Source: Cryptomeria japonica (taxonomy: Eukaryota; Streptophyta; Pinopsida; Cupressales; Cupressaceae). Taken from it: 64,000 nucleotides of DNA. Under the pieces are notes generated by a model. That model was not told where the DNA came from. It ran no database searches and saw nothing but the letters and a program-made list of their open reading frames with translations. This document shows positions 41,806-52,873 of the stretch, piece by piece (the first letter of the stretch is position 1; the number at the start of each line of letters is the position of its first letter). Location: positions 684,704,583 through 684,768,582 of the forward strand of contig NC_081412.1 in assembly GCF_030272615.1 (NCBI RefSeq), read 5' to 3'. The translations under genes were made by a program, and so were the position numbers.

Positions 41806-42854
41806 ATATGATTAACTTAACACAACTTTTTATCTAACACATGCATGGATACACATAAGAGTAATACCTAATTTAATTACTCATCCATAGAAATAATTTT
41901 CCAGTCAAGTATTGAGTGACTAACTCTTCAAATATTAGAACTTGAACTCATAGAATCACATGCATAGGTTACTTTTCCTCTTCAATTATTGAGTGACTAA
42001 CTCTTCAAATATTAAAATTTGAACTCATAGAATCACATGCATAGGTTACAAAATTTGTAGAGGATAAAAACTATAATGAATTGAGTTTAACTCTCATAAA
42101 GGAACAATAATTTTCCCTAAGAAAATAATCCACTTATTATATTAGGATGAGTTGACAACTTTAAATTCTTTTTTATTTTTATTTTTTATATTAAAAGATC
42201 TAATTGAATAAGAAATTATAAATTGTACTATAAATTATAAACTTATTTCAATAGAAATGGGAGTGTGATAAACCAAAGGAACTTTCAGTATCTTTTTGAA
42301 GTCTCTACTTTTGACACCATCCACATACTTAATGAAAAGAGAAGTCAAAGCCATGAAAGGTGTCTACATGTACATAATAGAAATACTGATTTTACATTGC
42401 AAGTGAAAAATATTTAAGATGATGAAAATGATTATAGAAATTAAAAATTACTATGCGGGTTTGAGACCTACTTATAAGAAAATTGTTATCATTAATTTAC
42501 CTCTATCCTTATCTAAAATAATTATGGTGGTTGGTAAATCAACAGTTTCCTTGTGGAGAAGGTCTCCCATCAAGAGAACTTCATTATGAATGATGTGGAT
42601 GGTTTGAGTGTGGAATTTGGGATTTCAAGAATGAAAAATGAGGTTAACATGGGAAGTCGGGTTGAAAAATTTAGGGTTTCAATGTTTAATGTCGATGCAG
42701 TCTTTGACCTATGCAAGAATACAAAAATAATTTCCAAGTTACATAATATTCTTTTTGTTACCAATACTTGTCATTAGTTATCATTGATGTCAAACATGTT
42801 GATCTGGATTGCTTCAAATGTGTTGCAGAATAATGGAAGATAGGTATGTATGTT
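41806..42854. other. AT-rich intergenic with a 77-bp tandem duplication
   Basis: 41911-41987 and 41988-42064 both read ATTGAGTGACTAACTCTTCA and then AATCACATGCATAGGTTAC. No gene recognised. A 74-codon frame at 42553 has no known domain and is not called. Confidence 0.6.
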
Positions 42855-43925
42855 TTAGATTGCAGATGTCTAATTGTGAACTTAATATCAATACCACCTG
42901 GATTCCCTCATTCTAGTTATTGCGTTTATATATGACATCATGTAAGGTGGATAGTCAAGTCCCATTGTGGATTTTGACTCAGTTCTTACTTGTAGAGTTG
43001 GAATTACCTAAAAACAACCTTGTTGGAGAAATTTCATCATGGCTACTAGATATAAGTATGCAATACATCAATCTCACAACAAATCATCTCCAAGGTCGCC
43101 TTTTGCTAAATACGTCAGCTAGCAATTCATTGGAAATCTTGGATGTGTCTCGAAATGCATTGTCTGGTCAGATACCATCAATTTTCCCTCCTCATATAAT
43201 AATATTTTTTCTCAATGACAATGTGCTGACAAGAAATATTCCTCAACACTTGCAGGGTATGTATTCACTAGAAATTGTAAATTTAGCAAATAGCCATTTG
43301 AATGGAATCATCCCTCCAAGCTTAGCCAATTCTCCAAGCTTCAAAATATGAATTTAAGGGATAATAATATAAGGGGATTGATTCCATATGAGTTTAGTAA
43401 GCTAAGTGAATTGCAAGCTCTACTAATAAAGAACAACTAGCTAAGTGGATCATCCCCTGGCTCCATATCAAATTGCACAGTATTACATTTTTTATATGTT
43501 GGGCAAAAATTCTTCAAAGGCCACATTCCAAAGTCAATTGGAAACCTTTCAGAGCTGAAAGTGTTAGTAATGAGGAAAAATAATTTTGAAGGTAACATCC
43601 CTGCAGAAATAGGGTAGCTGAAGAACCTACAAATCTTGGACCTTTCTTCAAATCAACTTTCAGGTTTGATACCACACAACATTTTTAGTTTACAATCAAT
43701 TTTAGTAGAAACCCATGAGGAATTTTCTAAGGTTCAACTTCCAATAGATTCATTGTCCTTTATAATAGACTACATGTATAAGAATGGATTGACTATGAAT
43801 TCCAAGGGTAGAGATGAGCACTACACATATATTTTCCCCACCATGATGGCCATAGAACTTTTAGACAATCAATTGAATGGGGATCTTCTATCTAATATAG
43901 GAAAACTGAAGGGATTGCATGATTG
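42855..43925 (+). pseudogene. Truncated RLP paralogue (LRR receptor-like protein)
   Basis: Matches the RLP gene at about 20960-22015 in order and without gaps: CELNINTTWIPSF, LYMTSCKVDSQVPLWI, NNLVGEISSWLLDIS, LDVSRNALSGQIPS, NLANSHLNGIIPPSLAN, LDLSSNQLSGLIPHNIFS and the island GLTMNSKGRDEHYTYIFPTM. The N-terminal 500 residues, the last LRRs, the cap, the membrane helix and the tail are missing. Stops after WIPSF and KNN, a frameshift at about 43350 and a further stop (AEIG*LKN) disable it. The 3' break at about 43920 joins sequence that in the functional locus lies about 1.7 kb downstream (23690). Confidence 0.9.
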
Positions 43926-44410
43926 GTCAAAGAGTCAATATGTCATCACAACATGCATTCAAAAGTGACAAATTTTTCTACAATGTTTCTTTTGCACTAT
44001 TGGATAAAGGAATCCATGTGTCTCTAGTTAACAAGACTTTGAGGCTCATAAAAGATTAATCTTCGAGGCTATGTCATTGGTTGAATTGAGAAGAGTCATT
44101 AGTGAGTAAGACCCAATAATCAAATATGAAGATTCATGGGTTAGCACCATGTTTCATTGAAGCTAAAACATTTCTAGAAGTGCAGAGTCATTGCACTATC
44201 AATTCAGACAAGGTTCTACGATTGCTTCTTTTCATAAGGAATTAAAGGGGATTTAAATGGAATTTTTTAACAGTTGTAGGATATGCATACCATTTTGAGC
44301 ATGTTGTTTTGATTTCCATATTATTATTGAAGAATGATTTATTTTTTGAGTTAAACTTGCAATGATTGTCATGATGAAGGATCAATGAAGTTTAAATATG
44401 AGACATAATT
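43926..44410. other. Duplicated RLP 3' flank
   Basis: CATGATTGGTCAAAGAGTC...ATGTCATCACAACATGCATTC is homologous to 23690-24020 behind the intact RLP, with insertions and point changes. It continues to AAATATGAGACATA in both places. This shows that the pseudogene arose by duplication of gene plus flank, followed by internal deletion. Confidence 0.75.
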
Positions 44411-45249
44411 CGGGTCATCCCACATAAGTGGGTTATAGTTTTGATTAGGAAGAAAACTTGTTGGTTGTTAAAAAAGGAAATTGTAAACCCCTTCAAATGA
44501 AGCTTACCCTTTGTTCAAATGCCCTTATATTTTTTGATCAAACACTCCCTTTGAATGAACACCCCTCCATGCAAGGGTTCATTCCAAGGCCTTGCCAACC
44601 ATTTCTTATACTAATAAAAAATAGGTTCATTTGAAGATGCCCTTTAAATGAACCTATTTTTTATTTTTTATTTTTTAAAGAAGAGTTTATAACTATCAAA
44701 ACTAACATTTACACTGTCATTTTCAATATCATAGGCAAAAATGAAGCAAGGAGAGAAAGTTGAACCCATGGAAGAGTGAACTAAGCCCACAAGCATTTTC
44801 CACGTCATCAGCTCATCACTAGCACATCTAGGTTCCTCTCATTTTTCATCTTCTCATTTTCCATTTTGTATAGTCTTTAATTTTGTATTCGATTTTTTTT
44901 TTTTGCATTTGGTTTGTATGAATGGAACCCTAAATTATTGACAAAACAAAGGCATTAGAATGTCACTGACACTACTCAAGAAAAATGCATATAGAAACTA
45001 CATGAAAAGTGTAAGGAAAATAGACAAATACTCAAGAAAACACATATAGAAACTAAAATTTATGTCAATCTTCATGCCAAGCCATAATCTATTCTTGCAA
45101 ATTTTGTCGGACCTTCTAATAGATCATTGTCTTTTTGTAGGCATAGATAAAGAATTGCCATTCAAATCACTTCTGCAATCACATTATAGTATTCACCCAT
45201 TCTTCAATGCTTTATTTGTAGCACATGGAAAATGTTGGATATATGAAGT
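44411..45249. other. Intergenic with a short perfect hairpin
   Basis: No gene recognised. AAAAAATAGGTTCATTT (about 44616-44632) and AAATGAACCTATTTTTT (44646-44662) form a 17-bp stem with a 13-base loop inside sequence rich in TTTGAATG/CATTCAAA words, a MITE-like remnant at best. Confidence 0.45.
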
Positions 45250-46254
45250 CCAATAGTCACCATGGTTTCCCTCCAATTGTCTCTTGGTAATTCACATTTG
45301 GGATAAGACAATTATGTTTATTTATATGGTGAAAATTGTTATTGTATATTGTATTGGAAAACCAAATATTAATAAAGAGTTTTTCCTTGCTTGAAAGTGG
45401 ATGTATCCTTTATGGTGAACTATTATAAATCTGGTGTTATTTTTTTGTAATTTTTTGTCTTCTATTTATTTACGATTCTGTAATAACATTTGTTTACACT
45501 TGATAATTTATAATTGCTGTCAGATCTTGCTGGTGAAGGTGGGTGGAAATCAGTGAAGAATTTCTAGAAGAATGGGGGAAGTAGATAAATGGAAGATAGA
45601 GAAATTCTTAGGGAAAAAATTTGGGCTATGGAAAGTGCAAATGGAATAATTGTTGATTAAGAAAGATCTATCACTTGCACTAGAAGGGAAATCCAACAAG
45701 CTGAATTCCATAACTGATGAGAATTGGGAGAAATTAGACAAGAAAGAAAGGGATACAATCTTCCTTTTGTTGTCCAACAATGTTTTCTTCAACATCTCAA
45801 CTAAGAAGACATCAAGGGAATTCTTGGACTAACTTTTTGCCACATGTATGAGATGACTTTAGGTTTTAACAAGTTCTTTATTATGAAGAAATTATAGTTA
45901 ATTTAAAAATGAAGGAAGGAGGGATCATGTCAAATCACCTCAATGAATTTAATACTTTGGTAGCCAATTGATTTAGGTGAGTATAAATTTGGATAATGAA
46001 ATCAAAGCTATTATATTATTATGCTCTAGAGCAAATAGCTGGGAAGAAGTAGTGATGGCAATTAGCACTTCGATGGTTGCCAAGAACAAATAAAATTTTG
46101 ATGATCTTGTCGGAACTCTTCTCAGTGAGCACATGAGGAGGAAAAATCAAGAACCCTCATCCAATGATGCCTTGACTATTGTCAATAGGGAAGGACCTCA
46201 AGATAGAGGCAAAAATAATAATAGAAGAAGGTCCAAATTTGCAATAAATGGTGA
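45250..46254 (+). mobile_element. Tork/Tnt1-like Copia fragment: LTR piece and gag
   Basis: 45260-45530 has a Copia LTR-like layout (GGTGAACTATTATAAATCTGGTGTTATT). From ATG 45572 the gag reads MGEVDKWKIEKFLGKKFGLW, then ALEGKSNKLNSITDENWEKL and FFNISTKKTSREFLD. After frameshifts it continues NEIKAIILLCSRANSWEEVV and FDDLVGTLLSEHMRRKNQE. This is the UBN2-type gag of Tork-lineage Copia elements, distinct from Copia A-D. It ends abruptly at about 46254 where Copia C LTR sequence begins. Several stops. Confidence 0.7.
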
Positions 46255-46637
46255 TTGTGATTGTTTGTAAGGTAGTGAGCCTTCCCTGGGTTGTAGCCCT
46301 TTTTCTTTTGAGCAGTGAGCTCTAGGAAGTGTGCCTGAATGTAAGTGCATTCCTCATTGTAATACTTCTAATAGAGTATATCTTTGTGGGTTCACTCTCA
46401 TCATGGTTTTTCCTTGAACAGGGTTTCCACATCAAAAACATTGGTGTTATGTGTGTTTATGATGTATTGTTGATTTATGTTTTCATGTTTAATTAACAGA
46501 TCTGAGAATAAGTTCAAGTTTTATACGTTTTTGGTGATAATTGATTCACCCCCCCTCTCATTGGTCTGCTCTATTTCCATCAATTGATATCAGAGAAAAT
46601 TCCTTTAAAGAAGCTTGACCACTTGAGGTGATCCAAG

Positions 46638-47560
46638 ATGGCAACCTACAAGAAGGATAGTCTGAGATTTGACAACAATGATTACTCTCTTTGGAAGAAT
46701 CACATGGAGTGTCACTTGAGATGCATTGGTGAATCTTTCTAGACAATTACCAAAGACAAATATACCATTCCTCAAAATGATCCTTCAACTTCGAATGAGA
46801 TAAAGGAAGTTGAATACAATATTAGGGCTAAGGAAGCATTGTTGAGTAGTCTGACTGACTCTGAGATGAGAAATTTTATAGAACTAAAGACTTCTCATGA
46901 GATCTAGAAGAAGTTGGAAACTTTGTATGAAGGTGACAATTATGTGAAGATTGCCAAGTTGTAGAGCCTTAAGGGTAAATATGAGATGTTGAAGATGAGC
47001 AAATATGAAAATATCAATTCCTTCATGCAGAAAGTGAATGAACTTGTATGTAATATTAGATGTGCTGGTGGAAAGTTGGAGGAATCAGATATTGTTGCTA
47101 AAGTGCTCAGATCCTTGACTGTTTCATACAAACATAAAGTTTTAGACAACTAGGGACATGTTGATTGGTAAGCTTTCAAATTTTAAATCGAGTGATTTTG
47201 CTGATTCTCTTCCTAAGACAAAATTTGCATTCAAGGCTAGTGTTCTTGAAAAAGGTAAGCAAAGATATGATCTAGGAGAAAGTTCTTCAAGGAGGATATC
47301 CAGATATGAAAGGATATGAACGAAATCAAAGAAGAAGAGTGAGAGCTTGAGGAGCTTGAAGCCCTTATTGCCAAAAGATTACCCAAAGGAGCTAGTAACT
47401 TTGAAGGAAAATTGCCTTTTAAATGTTTTTCTTGCAACAAGATAGGTCATTTTGCATCAAGGTCTTCAAAAAGAGTTCCTAAGTTCAAACCTAACAAACC
47501 TAGATTTCAAAAGAGATGTTATTAGTTGCTAATGAAGGTGTGATAGATGATGAATCTAAA
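46638..47560 (+). pseudogene. Copia C gag
   Basis: Begins MATYKKDSLRFDNNDYSLWK at ATG 46638, then KDKYTIPQNDPSTSNEIKEV, LSSLTDSEMRNFIELKTSHE, INSFMQKVNELVCNIRCAGG and IVAKVLRSLTVSYK. A zinc knuckle near 47425-47470 reads CFSCNKIGHFASRS, with the last Cys lost to Ser. Multiple stops and a frameshift around 47140 inactivate it. Confidence 0.75.
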
Positions 47561-48890
47561 AAAGGAGGTTCAAGTGATAATTTATGGGTGTTTATTGCTA
47601 TCAAGGAAGATGACCCAATGCCTACTAATTCTGCTAGTTGCAATGTGGAAAGAGATTTGGCTACACAAGTTGAAGAGAAATATGAAAGGGTGATCGACAG
47701 TAGATGCTCTCACCATATGACAGGTGATAAGAATAAGTTTGTGACTTTGGAAAAATATGAAGATGGCATTGAAAGATTTGGTGATGATAAAGTTGGTATA
47801 ATTCATGGTAGAGGATCCATTTCTCTTGATGGTAAGAACAATAATGATGATGTCTTGTACATGTAGAAATTCTAAAGCATAATCCTTTGATTTTTGGATA
47901 GATGGTTGACAAGGGGTATGATATTGAATTCAAGAATGGCAAGTACATAATTTTGGGTAATTTTGGAACTGAGATTTCATCAAGTACAAAGACAAAAGGT
48001 AATATCTTTCACTTAAATGTTACTGGTAAAAGTTGTTTGATTGCTCAGACTCATGAGAGTTTGTTACGGCATAGAAGAATGCGTCATGTGAATTTTGATA
48101 GAATTATCAAGATAAGTTCTACTCGGGCAGTGAATTTGATGAAACCTACTAACACTATGTGGAAGGAATGCCAGTTAGGGAAGCAAACCAAAGTTACCTT
48201 CCGAAGAAAACAAATTTGCTCAAATGGATTTTTGGATCTTGTGCATACTGATTTATGTGGTCCTTCTAGAGTTAGAAGCTTGCAGGGAGATAGATATTTC
48301 ATGTTGCTTATTGATTATTATTCTAGGATGATGTGGGTTACTTTCTTGAGGGAGAAGTCTGAAGCTCTAGATAAGTTCAAGATATTCAAATCTATGGTTG
48401 AGATAGAGACAAGTTTGAAGCGGAAGTGTTTGAGATCTGATAGAGGTGGTGAATACACTTCCAGTGAGTTCAATTCATTTTCTGAAGAGCACAGGGTAAA
48501 GAGATAGTTGTCTGCTCCTAGAACTCCTGAACAGAATGGATTTGTGGAGAGGAAGATCAAAACCATTCAAGAAGATACTAGAACCATGATGTTGGAGGGA
48601 AATTTTTCACGTGTACTGGAGAGAAGTTCATAGTGTTACTATTTGCACTCTTAAATGGGCGAATATAAGAGGTGATACCGATAAGACTCCTTATGAATTA
48701 TGGTTTGGTCATGCTCTTACTATTAAATATTTTAAAAAATTTGGAAGTAAATGTTATATCAAGAGGGATGAAGATCTAGGGAAGTTTTATGCTAGATGTA
48801 GTGAAGGAATATTTCTTGGTTATTCTACCAAAAGCAAGGCCTACTGGTGCTATAATAAGAGATGAGAAAGATAGTTGAGAGTGCAAATGT
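47561..48890 (+). pseudogene. Copia C protease and integrase
   Basis: Protease motif VIDSRCSHHMTGDKNKF (DSR for DSG), then IERFGDDKVGIIHGRGSISL. Integrase follows: LLRHRRMRHVNFDRII ... WKECQLGKQ, DLVHTDLCGPSRVRSLQGD, LIDYYSRMMWVTFLREKSE, CLRSDRGGEYTSSEFN and PEQNGFVERKIKTI with Glu kept. The tail reads SKCYIKRDEDLGKFYARCSE. Stops at 47865 and 48507 and frame changes break it. Confidence 0.8.
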
Positions 48891-49534
48891 CAAGGTTGAT
48901 GAAGGCAAGAAAAGACAGCCCAGATCCTCTGGATATGATTCAGATGATTAGAATGACATCTCAGATAAAGGAAAGAAAGTTCAAAATTAGAACCAAGTGC
49001 AGATTATTCTGAAAGAAGTAACTAGTGCAAGTGTTGAAGAAAGAACACAAGAATCTAAAATTCAAGAAAAACTCAAGACTCCCAAGTATGTAAGGTTAAA
49101 TAATTCTGAAAATTAGATCATAAGAGATAGAAATAAAGGTGTTCAAACAAGAAGAAGGGTTGTTGAAGATCAAGTTGAGTATTGTTTGATTTCAAAGATT
49201 AAACCTAAGGATGTAACTAAAGCATGTAAAGATGAACATTGGATAAAAGCAATGGCAGAATAATTGATGCAGATTGAAAAGAATAATACATGAGATCTTG
49301 TTCCCAGACCTAAGGACAAAAATATAATTGGAACCAAATGGGTCTTTCAGAACAAATTGAATGTGCAAGGTGAAGATGTTAGAAATAAATAAATACTTGT
49401 TTATAAAGGATATTCACAAATGAAATTAATTGATTTTGAAAAAAATTTTGCCCTTGTGGCAAGAATTGAATTTGTAAGATTGTTTCTAGCTTATGTTGCT
49501 TAAAAGAATTTCAAAGTCTATCAGATGGATGTGG
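48891..49534 (+). pseudogene. Copia C reverse transcriptase, N-terminal part
   Basis: TPKYVRLNNSEN, then KACKDEHWIKAMAE, NIIGTKWVFQNKLN and NFKVYQMDV. The frame is cut at GATGTGG by the LTR of Gypsy B, before the catalytic VDD motif. Stops at several positions. Confidence 0.75.
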
Positions 49535-51138
49535 TGTAGGAGCACCTAGGACTTAGGCTCATAGTCCCTCTAAAATTTTGGCTTGTACTAACCTTAGCCA
49601 AGTCAAGTTCCTAATAAGGACTCCAGGAGGATCCAAGGTGTGTGTGTAAAGTTATTTTTGAGTCAAGTGTAGGCCTAATTGAGTTAGTTTCTTTCTAGGT
49701 TTGTAATTTGTGAGTAGGTGGTAGTTTGAGTAGTTGAAATGACCTTCTTGATGGTCAAAAGAGGAATGAATTGGTATGAGCATTGGAGAGGTTTAGAATA
49801 GTCTTAGGAATTTTTTAAAAGTCATGAGTAATGACTTGAAATAGGTTGCTTAGGTTGGAAATACAAAATATGGAAAGTTGTAAAAGTTGTCATGACAACT
49901 TTGGTCCTAAAGAGCTTAGCGGTGGAGTTAGGGATAGCACAATTCCCTAGTATGACTCCACACATGGGGAAGACTATTTAAACCTCCTCTTTCATGGTTA
50001 CCAAGGTTGGAAGTTTGATTTTGTATGATTAACAATCTAAAACTACTCATTTACAGACTGTTATCATTTCTTTTGTCTAATTTTGCATAAAATGTGAGCA
50101 CAAATGGATTGAATCCATTGATCCAATTTTGGATTATAGTTCTTTGGTGTGTTCCAGTACTATTTTTTTCATTTCATGCTTTGTAGATAGGGTGTGTTAT
50201 TACTTTCATTGTTTTGTTTCCAAATAGCCAGTTTTGGCTTGTAAATAGAAAATTTAAGTAAAAATGGTTGCCCCATAAAATCCCTTCGTGATACCATCAT
50301 GGATTGTTGGGACATGGAAGGAAAACCTTTGTACAATGTAAATATGTAGGGTGGAGTTTTGGAAGTGGATTTCATCATGGTTATCACCTTGTTCTAGGCG
50401 CGTCTAGGAGCAACCCGTCTAGAGGAAACAGGGTGTAATTTGAATGCACACTGCAGGGGTAAATACCAAACCTTATCCAAACCATCTAGGATGATTCATG
50501 AGGTCCATACAGAGTTTTAGTATCAAGGAGAAACCTTGACAATTCATTTACATGCCCACAAACTTGAATAGTCACTGCCGGTTAAAGGCCTAGGAACCCT
50601 AGCAAACCCTCATTTTTGGGTTAGGGCACTGTACGACGAGTTCGAAGACTAAAACCAAAAAAATTGCTTAGGGTTGGGTGAGTGTTTGAAGAAAAATAAA
50701 CCTTGTTGTAGGGTCTTTTGGACTGATTCCCTCAAAACCCTTGAAAACCAGATTTTGGAGGCCTAATAGGGACTCATCCTTGTAGCCCTATTTCTAGGCA
50801 AATTGGTGAAATCGGTAAGGAAGATAGTGAATGCAAAACTACAAATGGACCAAATTGAATTAATTACATGATAAATTCAACCTCCATACATTTGCAATGA
50901 CTCACAATAGTATGGAGGTGAAATTAACAAGTTGTTGTCAAGATAGCAAGATTGAGCATATGGGAAACACTTTGAAATAGTAGGGTTCCTAGTCAAACAG
51001 TTATTGCAAACACCTTGAGATTGGAAAAGAGATTGAGAAGAACTTGGTAGTCTTGGAGCATATCTAGATGTGGAGAGGATGGTGTAATTGAGCAACACCA
51101 ACTAGGTGAAGTGTGAGCAAGCTAGGTTATCCCTATCA
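49535..51138 (+). repeat. Gypsy B 5' LTR
   Basis: 1604 bp, from TGTAGGAGCACC to CCCTATCA, immediately before the PBS. A TATTTAA (49975-49981) is the likely TATA box. Short frames inside are not genes. Confidence 0.8.
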
Positions 51139-51140
51139 AA

Positions 51141-51154
51141 TTGGTATCAGAGCC
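51141..51154 (+). other. Gypsy B primer-binding site
   Basis: TTGGTATCAGAGCC, complementary to initiator tRNA-Met, two bases after the LTR end. Confidence 0.8.
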
Positions 51155-51212
51155 TATAAGATTTGGGCTAGGTGAGTAGATGTCCTTAGTGAAATTTGTA
51201 GGAGACAACACC

Positions 51213-51998
51213 ATGGTGACCAATGTAGAGTTGTCAAAGAAAGTAGATGATCAGGAGGAAGAGAATAGACTCCTGAAGGAAAAGTTGATAGAATTAGAAG
51301 GTAAGCTTGGTGAGATTTAAACCAAGGCAGATGAAGTCTTGGTAAAGGTTGAAGGAGAAGAAGGAAAGGGTAAAGAGGTATCAGAGGTAGACAAAATACC
51401 TGAACCTGATCTTGTATTAGAACAAGAACCTTTCCTAAAGGCATTGAAAGCCTTAAGTGGTAAATCACTAGAAGGATTACCATTGTTTACTGGTCAGATG
51501 GAAGCAGAAGTGGTTCTAGAATGGACAGAGGGCATGGAGAACCATTTTGAGTGTGAAAGCATAACTGAAGCTCAAAGAGTAAAAGTGGCCAAGTCTATGA
51601 TGAGAAGAGCTTCTCTCACATGGTGGAGATTTGTGCAGGATGAGAGAAAGAAAATGGGAAAAACACCCATCTCTCCTTGGAAGGGGATGTTAGTCAAAAT
51701 CAAAGAAGTCTATCTCCCTGATGACTATGAAGTGCAGATTCATAGGAAAAGACAAAAATACCTAGATGTAAGTGGTTGTACGAAGGAGTTTCACAAACTT
51801 AGTCTTAGGTCTCATGCGGTGGAAGAAGAAAGTCTCAAAGTTGCTAGGTACCTAAATGGACTACGGTGGAACATCCAAGAGAAAATTAGTCTAATGAGCC
51901 CAAAGATAGTTCATCAAAGCTATCAAATTTCCCTAAAAGTGGAATAAAAACTAAAAAGAAAACATGATTCAAGTAGTAATAGGGGTAGAGGTAGAGGA
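51213..51998 (+). pseudogene. Gypsy B gag, N-terminal part
   Basis: From ATG 51213 (MVTNVELSKKVDDQEEENRL, a coiled-coil start) with a TAA at 51318-51320. Then it is open at 51321-51947 with a gag core: LEGLPLFTGQMEAEVVLEW, FECESITEAQRVKVAKSM, SLTWWRFVQDERKKMG, YLDVSGCTKEFHKLS and LNGLRWNIQEKISLM. After another TAA the Arg/Gly-rich NRGRGRG is cut by the inserted element at 51998. The matching continuation is at 58646. Confidence 0.82.
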
Positions 51999-52802
51999 TG
52001 TTGGCATATGCTCACTCCAATGAGACATTGTAGGTGATTGAAGGTTTTGTCATTGATGGTAACCTTACAATCCTATGGCACCTGCAAGACATCATACTGG
52101 CACTAGCAAGATCAGACTCTACACTGGCACTCAGACCACCGGCACCAGCAGAGAATAGAAGCATACCGGCATAGAGGCCGACAGGATTTTTGTTATAATA
52201 GATTCTGTTTATTATTGTAAAATCCTTAGAAGCCGACTTGGAAGCATTGTAAAATGACTCATATATATAAGAGATCATTATAGACCAATTAAGTAAGAAT
52301 GAAGGAATGTAATTAGGTGAAATAAGGTAGACCTATTATGCGAATTATAGGTTAAGGGTTTATGTAAGAAGCAGAGCAAAAACTGGTACTGGATCTGGCA
52401 TAGTAGATGCTATTTTGAAGCAGTACAAGACACTGGATTTATATAATCCATTTTTGTAAGTCATTGAGACTTCCTATTTTGTATTTGAGGAGTGAGCTCT
52501 AGGCACTTGGCCTTCCTGGATGTGCATGCCCCTCTTGTAGCAGTAATATTCTCTTATTGGCCAGTAAGTGAATATTGTGGGTCACAAATCCCACTGAGGT
52601 TTTTCCCACATCAGGTTTCCTCATTAAAATATTGTGTTATGGTGTGTTTCTTATGTGGTTGCTTTTAATTCTGTTCATTGCACTATTTCTTGCTTACTAG
52701 TACATTGCTATAATATGTTCTACATGTTTTAAGTTAAGAAATTCACATCACTGGTTAGATACTGATTCACCCCCCCTCTCAGTATCTGTGGGAATCCTAA
52801 CA
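51999..52802 (+). repeat. 5' LTR of the pol-less element
   Basis: 804 bp. The end hairpin has arms AGATACTGA (52757-52765) and TCAGTATCT (52779-52787) with a CACCCCCCC loop. It shares with Copia B the words GTGAGCTCTAGG and CTTGGCCTTCCTG. Confidence 0.9.
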
Positions 52803-52873
52803 ATTGGTATCAGAGCCTGGTCCTCTATTTTCAAAAGCCTAACAGCTTGAGGAAGATCTTGACACTGATAGAG

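Larger units (their letters stand above)
46255..49534 (+). mobile_element. Copia C: decayed Copia element, cut by Gypsy B
   Basis: A partial 5' LTR (46255-46574, ending ATTGATTCACCCCCCCTCTC...CCATCA) is followed by a mutated PBS (TTGATATCAGAG, 46575-46586), then gag, protease, integrase and the first part of RT. At 49534 it is interrupted by the Gypsy B LTR; the rest is outside the window. Many stops make it the most decayed of the Copia elements here. Confidence 0.8.

Noticed and set aside
44616-44662. Hairpin as a MITE
   Set aside because: Only a 17-bp stem, with no clear terminal inverted repeats or target-site duplication around a larger unit.
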